A program made the translations under genes and the position numbers. Positions 6,477 to 6,654 of a stretch of DNA of 6,654 nt are shown here, piece by piece. Within the stretch, counting starts at the first letter, position 1. Every line of letters starts with the position of its first letter. The notes under the pieces are model-generated. The model was not told the DNA's origin. It saw only the letters and a list, made by a program, of their open reading frames with translations, and ran no database searches. This DNA is from an uncultured Brevibacterium sp. Lineage in GTDB: Bacteria; Actinomycetota; Actinomycetes; Actinomycetales; Brevibacteriaceae. The stretch spans positions 1 to 6,654 of the forward strand of contig CALUDL010000089.1 of assembly GCA_943914815.1 (NCBI GenBank), written 5' to 3'.

Positions 6477-6522
6477 ACACCACTTTTGTTCGCTTTGTTC
6501 ACGTTTTTGGCCCAAAATCGGC

Positions 6523-6539
6523 GAGTTACTCTAAACCTC
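6523..6539. repeat. Third copy of the half-site, direct repeat of the 6442 arm
   Basis: TTACTCTA at 6526-6533 is followed by AACCTC, as at 6442 where TTACTCTA is followed by CA and then AACCTC. The start-to-start distance is 84 bp, about eight helical turns. The site also lies in a small palindrome GAGTTACTC (6523-6531). A weaker relative, AGTAACTCTT, occurs at 6406-6415. These may be extra regulator sites or degenerate repeats. Confidence 0.45.
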
Positions 6540-6571
6540 TCCGGGCAAAGCGCGTTGGGTTGTAGACAACA

Positions 6572-6602
6572 CCGCCGGGAAACTCACTTAGTCCCCCGGT
6601 GG
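6572..6602. terminator. GC-rich hairpin near the right edge, function uncertain
   Basis: CCGCCGGG (6572-6579) pairs with CCCGGTGG (6595-6602), with one G-U wobble when read on the + strand, around a 15-base loop. It could be the terminator of a - strand gene lying beyond the right edge, or chance pairing in GC-rich sequence. No gene could be supported between 6380 and the right edge. Confidence 0.25.
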
Positions 6603-6654
6603 GCTCACCGACTTACCGAACCGCCCCAACCGTCCGTAGGCACAGGTCGGTGTA

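Noticed and set aside
6365..6565. GTG-started + strand frame of 66 codons
   Set aside because: No ribosome site, no recognisable residues, and it overlaps the antitoxin's control region and repeats.
6606..6652. CACCGAC / GTCGGTG inverted pair near the right edge
   Set aside because: Seven bases with a long spacer in GC-rich DNA is within chance, and no tRNA or other structured RNA could be folded around it.
6588..6654. A - strand frame entering from the right edge and ending at a TAA (6588-6590) within the hairpin region
   Set aside because: Only 21 codons are visible, with nothing recognisable; position before a hairpin is suggestive but not enough to call a gene.

Overview
The window looks like chromosomal DNA from a member of the Actinomycetota of moderate to moderately high GC. 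The pointers are a DtxR/IdeR-type iron box (not a Fur box) upstream of an iron-uptake operon, Gly/Ala-rich proteins with strong G/C third-position bias in the centre and right, and an actinobacterial-style YefM antitoxin. I cannot name the genus from the sequence.

Left edge (1-1161, + strand): the end of a polar amino acid ABC permease (HisM/GlnP type) overlaps the start of its ATPase partner (GlnQ/HisP type). They form the tail of an uptake operon whose other genes lie to the left. A hairpin at 1186-1213 probably ends that transcript. This block is visibly lower in GC than the centre and right of the window.

Centre (1313-5021, + strand): a complete three-gene ferrous/ferric iron uptake operon, efeU-efeO-efeB. 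EfeU is an FTR1-type iron permease with two REGxE motifs. EfeO is a lipoprotein with a cupredoxin-like domain and an M75/imelysin-type domain carrying HxxE. EfeB is a Tat-exported DyP-type heme peroxidase. efeO and efeB are coupled by a TAATG overlap. Two abutting 19-bp boxes resembling the DtxR/IdeR operator sit just upstream, so iron-replete repression is the likely control. EfeB and EfeO would act outside the membrane to oxidise or present iron to EfeU.

Right (5101-6364, - strand): a crotonase-fold enoyl-CoA hydratase/isomerase gene converges on efeB, with a strong bulged hairpin between them that could terminate both. Upstream of it, on the same strand, is a stand-alone Phd/YefM-family antitoxin. 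No toxin follows it: the reading frame opened by the ATGA overlap stops after two codons.

The right end (6380-6654) holds no gene I can support. It contains a perfect 10-bp inverted repeat (TTACTCTACA, 15-bp spacer, TGTAGAGTAA), a third copy of the half-site 84 bp from the first, and a weaker fourth. The repeat's geometry reads as the same -35/-10 pair on both strands. Nothing here amounts to a clearly new system; the orphan antitoxin with its symmetric repeat-rich upstream region is the least explained part.
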